From contig JAQVLL010000090.1 in assembly GCA_028704195.1 (NCBI GenBank), positions 1 through 7,436 on the forward strand: a DNA stretch of 7,436 nt. The letters are read 5' to 3'. The number at the start of each line of letters is the position of its first letter. Positions within the stretch are counted from its first letter, which is position 1. Under the pieces are notes generated by a model. It saw only the letters and a list, made by a program, of their open reading frames with translations. It had not been told where the DNA came from and made no database searches. A program made the position numbers and the translations under genes. The DNA comes from Smithellaceae bacterium (GTDB taxonomy: Bacteria > Desulfobacterota > Syntrophia > Syntrophales > Smithellaceae). Of this stretch, positions 5,964 through 7,436 are shown one piece after another.

Positions 5964-6944
5964 ATGGATAAAAGTATTATTAAAAGCAGGTTCAATTTTG
6001 ACAAAGAGCTGATCATCATTTTACTGCTGGTGGCCATTGTCTTGTTTATCTATTTCTTTGTGATCAACCAGCGGGCTTTCTTAAATGTTTTCTATCTGCC
6101 GGTTTTGCTGGGTGCGTACTTTTTCGGCAAGCATTACGCCGTTGTGTCGGCCATTTTTTCCGTTGTGGCCGTCTGTCTGATGGCCTACCTGTTTCCCCAA
6201 AGTTTTGCCGCCGGTTTAGGAAATAATGCAGAGTTTTACAAGTGGCTCGATCTGATTACCTGGGGAATTTTTCTGATTTTCACAGGTTATTGCATGGGTC
6301 TGCTTTATGAGAAAAAAGAGCAATCCCAGAAAGAACTGCAAAGGACATACAGCGGCATTATTGAAATGCTGTCGCTGGTGATTGAATCGGCTGACAATTA
6401 CACGCAGAGCCATTCCCACCGCGTTTCCATCATCGCTAAAATGATCGCCAAGAAGATGAAGCTCAATCAGTTGGATGTTGAAAATATCAGGATAGCCGCA
6501 CTTTTGCATGATTTGGGCAAGGTCGGCGTGAGTGAGTCTGTCCTGCAGAAAGTCACCGCTTTGACGGCACAGGAAAGAAGCCACATTCGACGACATACTT
6601 TGCTGGCCGTCAATATGCTCGAACCGTTGGGGGAAACCGTTGGAGATATCCTGCCCATCATTCTTCATCATCATGAAAAATTTGACGGGAGCGGCTACTA
6701 CAAGGCTGCACAGGAGGATATTCCGCTGGGCGCCAGAATTATCGCGGTGGCAGATGTATATGATGCACTGACTACCGATCGTCCCTACCGGAAAGCGTTC
6801 ACCTCGCTTCAGGCCAAACAGGAGATTCTGGCCAATTCCGGCACCCATTTCGATCCTCAGGTTGTCAAGGCTTTCATTGCGATCTTTCCCTTCCTTGAAA
6901 CGGAGAATTATCTTTCTTCTTCTGCTATTGCAGTGGGTGAATGA
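5964..6944 (+). CDS. membrane-bound HD-GYP domain protein, probable cyclic-di-GMP phosphodiesterase
   Basis: The 326 residues begin with about four membrane helices (roughly 17-34, 40-55, 58-78 and 95-115), then a short charged linker (116-128), then a cytoplasmic HD-GYP domain (about 130-310). Expected metal ligands are present: H150 (SHSHRV), H182-D183 (LLHDLGK), H211 (RRHTLLA), H236-H237 (HHHEKFDG) and D264 (VADVYDAL). The TTDRPYR motif follows. HD-GYP enzymes hydrolyse cyclic-di-GMP to pGpG or GMP. The signature that gives the family its name reads GSGYY (243-246 for SGYY), with Tyr in place of Pro, and the upstream PGKL motif is also altered (KVTAL). Catalysis is plausible because the ligands are intact, but altered substrate or activity cannot be excluded. 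The ATG at 5964 has GGAG 8 nt upstream. No receiver is fused to it. The stand-alone receiver just upstream may be its regulator. Confidence 0.92.
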   Translation: MDKSIIKSRFNFDKELIIILLLVAIVLFIYFFVINQRAFLNVFYLPVLLGAYFFGKHYAVVSAIFSVVAVCLMAYLFPQSFAAGLGNNAEFYKWLDLITWGIFLIFTGYCMGLLYEKKEQSQKELQRTYSGIIEMLSLVIESADNYTQSHSHRVSIIAKMIAKKMKLNQLDVENIRIAALLHDLGKVGVSESVLQKVTALTAQERSHIRRHTLLAVNMLEPLGETVGDILPIILHHHEKFDGSGYYKAAQEDIPLGARIIAVADVYDALTTDRPYRKAFTSLQAKQEILANSGTHFDPQVVKAFIAIFPFLETENYLSSSAIAVGE

Positions 6945-6962
6945 GCGGCGCGCGTCGTGTGG

Positions 6963-7436
6963 CTATTTGCGGAGGTTGAATTTAATCATCTTTAATTGCA
7001 GGCCTTTCCGGCTGATGCCCAATTGTTTTGCGGCCCTGGTGACATTATCGCCTGATTCTTCCAGGCATTTGATAATCATCTGTTTTTCCACGTTTTCCAT
7101 GTGCTTGCGTATAAAGTCTTTGAAAGATGCTTTATCTCCAACCGATAGAGGAATAACATTTTCCTGCAGATTGGCCTGAAATTCCGGCGGCACTTCCCCG
7201 ACCGTAATCACGGGCGTTTTTGCCACCAGCATCATTCTTTCCATCAGGTTTTCCAGCTCCCGGATATTGCCGGGCCAGGAATGCCGCATAAGCAATTCTA
7301 TGACGGCATCGTCCATACCGCGGACGGCCAGTTCCAGTTTTCTGTTTAACTTATCAATAAAATAGTCCACCAGGGGCAAAAGATCAGTCATCCTTTCGCG
7401 CAAAGGGGGTACGGTGATGGGAAAAACATTGATCCG
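6963..7436 (-). CDS. sigma-54-dependent transcriptional activator, NtrC family (C-terminal part)
   Basis: The open frame enters from the right edge and ends at TAG 6963-6965, giving the last 157 residues. It starts RINVFPITVPPLRER (7436-7392), the conserved stretch of the AAA+ domain of enhancer-binding proteins. WPGNIRELEN (7277-7248) is the sensor II region. After a linker, the last 40 or so residues form a Fis-type helix-turn-helix (DNVTRAAKQLGISRKGLQLK). Such proteins remodel sigma-54 RNA polymerase by ATP hydrolysis while bound to upstream enhancers. A TTG at 7403 could be taken as a start, but the coding frame clearly continues past it to the window edge. The N-terminal sensory or receiver domain lies outside the window, so the signal is unknown. 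The gene is convergent with the HD-GYP gene, with only 18 bp between the stop codons and no terminator in that gap. Confidence 0.95.
   Translation of the reverse strand, partial: RINVFPITVPPLRERMTDLLPLVDYFIDKLNRKLELAVRGMDDAVIELLMRHSWPGNIRELENLMERMMLVAKTPVITVGEVPPEFQANLQENVIPLSVGDKASFKDFIRKHMENVEKQMIIKCLEESGDNVTRAAKQLGISRKGLQLKMIKFNLRK

Noticed and set aside
6216..6848. A 210-codon minus-strand open frame across the HD-GYP gene
   Set aside because: It is a reverse-strand shadow of a gene with intact HD-GYP motifs, and the translation has no recognisable features.
7401..7403. TTG as the start codon of the right-edge activator
   Set aside because: The frame continues upstream to the window end with the conserved NVFPI and PPLRER residues, so the TTG is internal.

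Overview
The window looks like chromosome of a Gram-negative, Deltaproteobacteria-like organism (Desulfobacterota in current naming). This is inferred from protein flavour and gene content, not from a marker gene: a rho-rpmE-prfA cluster, an HD-GYP protein beside a stand-alone receiver, an NtrC-type sigma-54 activator with a Fis-like helix-turn-helix, and a possible outer-membrane beta-barrel end at the left edge. Base composition by eye is close to 50% GC in genes, with AT-rich intergenic stretches.

Left part (1-3015), almost all on the minus strand. A core information-processing cluster reads rho -> rpmE (L31) -> prfA (RF1): transcription termination, a ribosomal protein and translation termination. 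The gaps are fairly wide (125 and 162 bp). The rpmE-prfA gap holds a perfect 45-nt inverted repeat. The usual next gene, prmC, does not follow prfA. Instead the first 47 bases may hold the last codons of a convergent plus-strand outer-membrane protein.

Middle (3016-4851). A 357-bp intergenic region separates rho from a divergently transcribed DEAD-box RNA helicase of 492 residues. It contains overlapping back-to-back sigma-70-like promoter elements and a short imperfect inverted repeat.

Right part (4852-6944), plus strand. After the helicase comes a decayed stretch ending in the ATPase domain of a histidine kinase, broken by frame changes. It is followed by an intact single-domain response regulator, whose conserved receiver lysine reads as arginine, and a four-helix membrane HD-GYP protein with intact metal ligands but GYY in place of GYP. 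Together they look like a signalling module, probably aimed at cyclic-di-GMP turnover, whose own sensor kinase has been lost.

Right edge (6963-7436), minus strand. The C-terminal 157 residues of an NtrC-family sigma-54 activator run off the window, convergent with the HD-GYP gene and only 18 bp from it.

No tRNA, rRNA, CRISPR array, insertion sequence or attachment site was seen. I found no clearly new multi-gene system. The points most worth following up are the perfect palindrome, the degraded kinase, and the two signature-residue changes in the retained signalling proteins.
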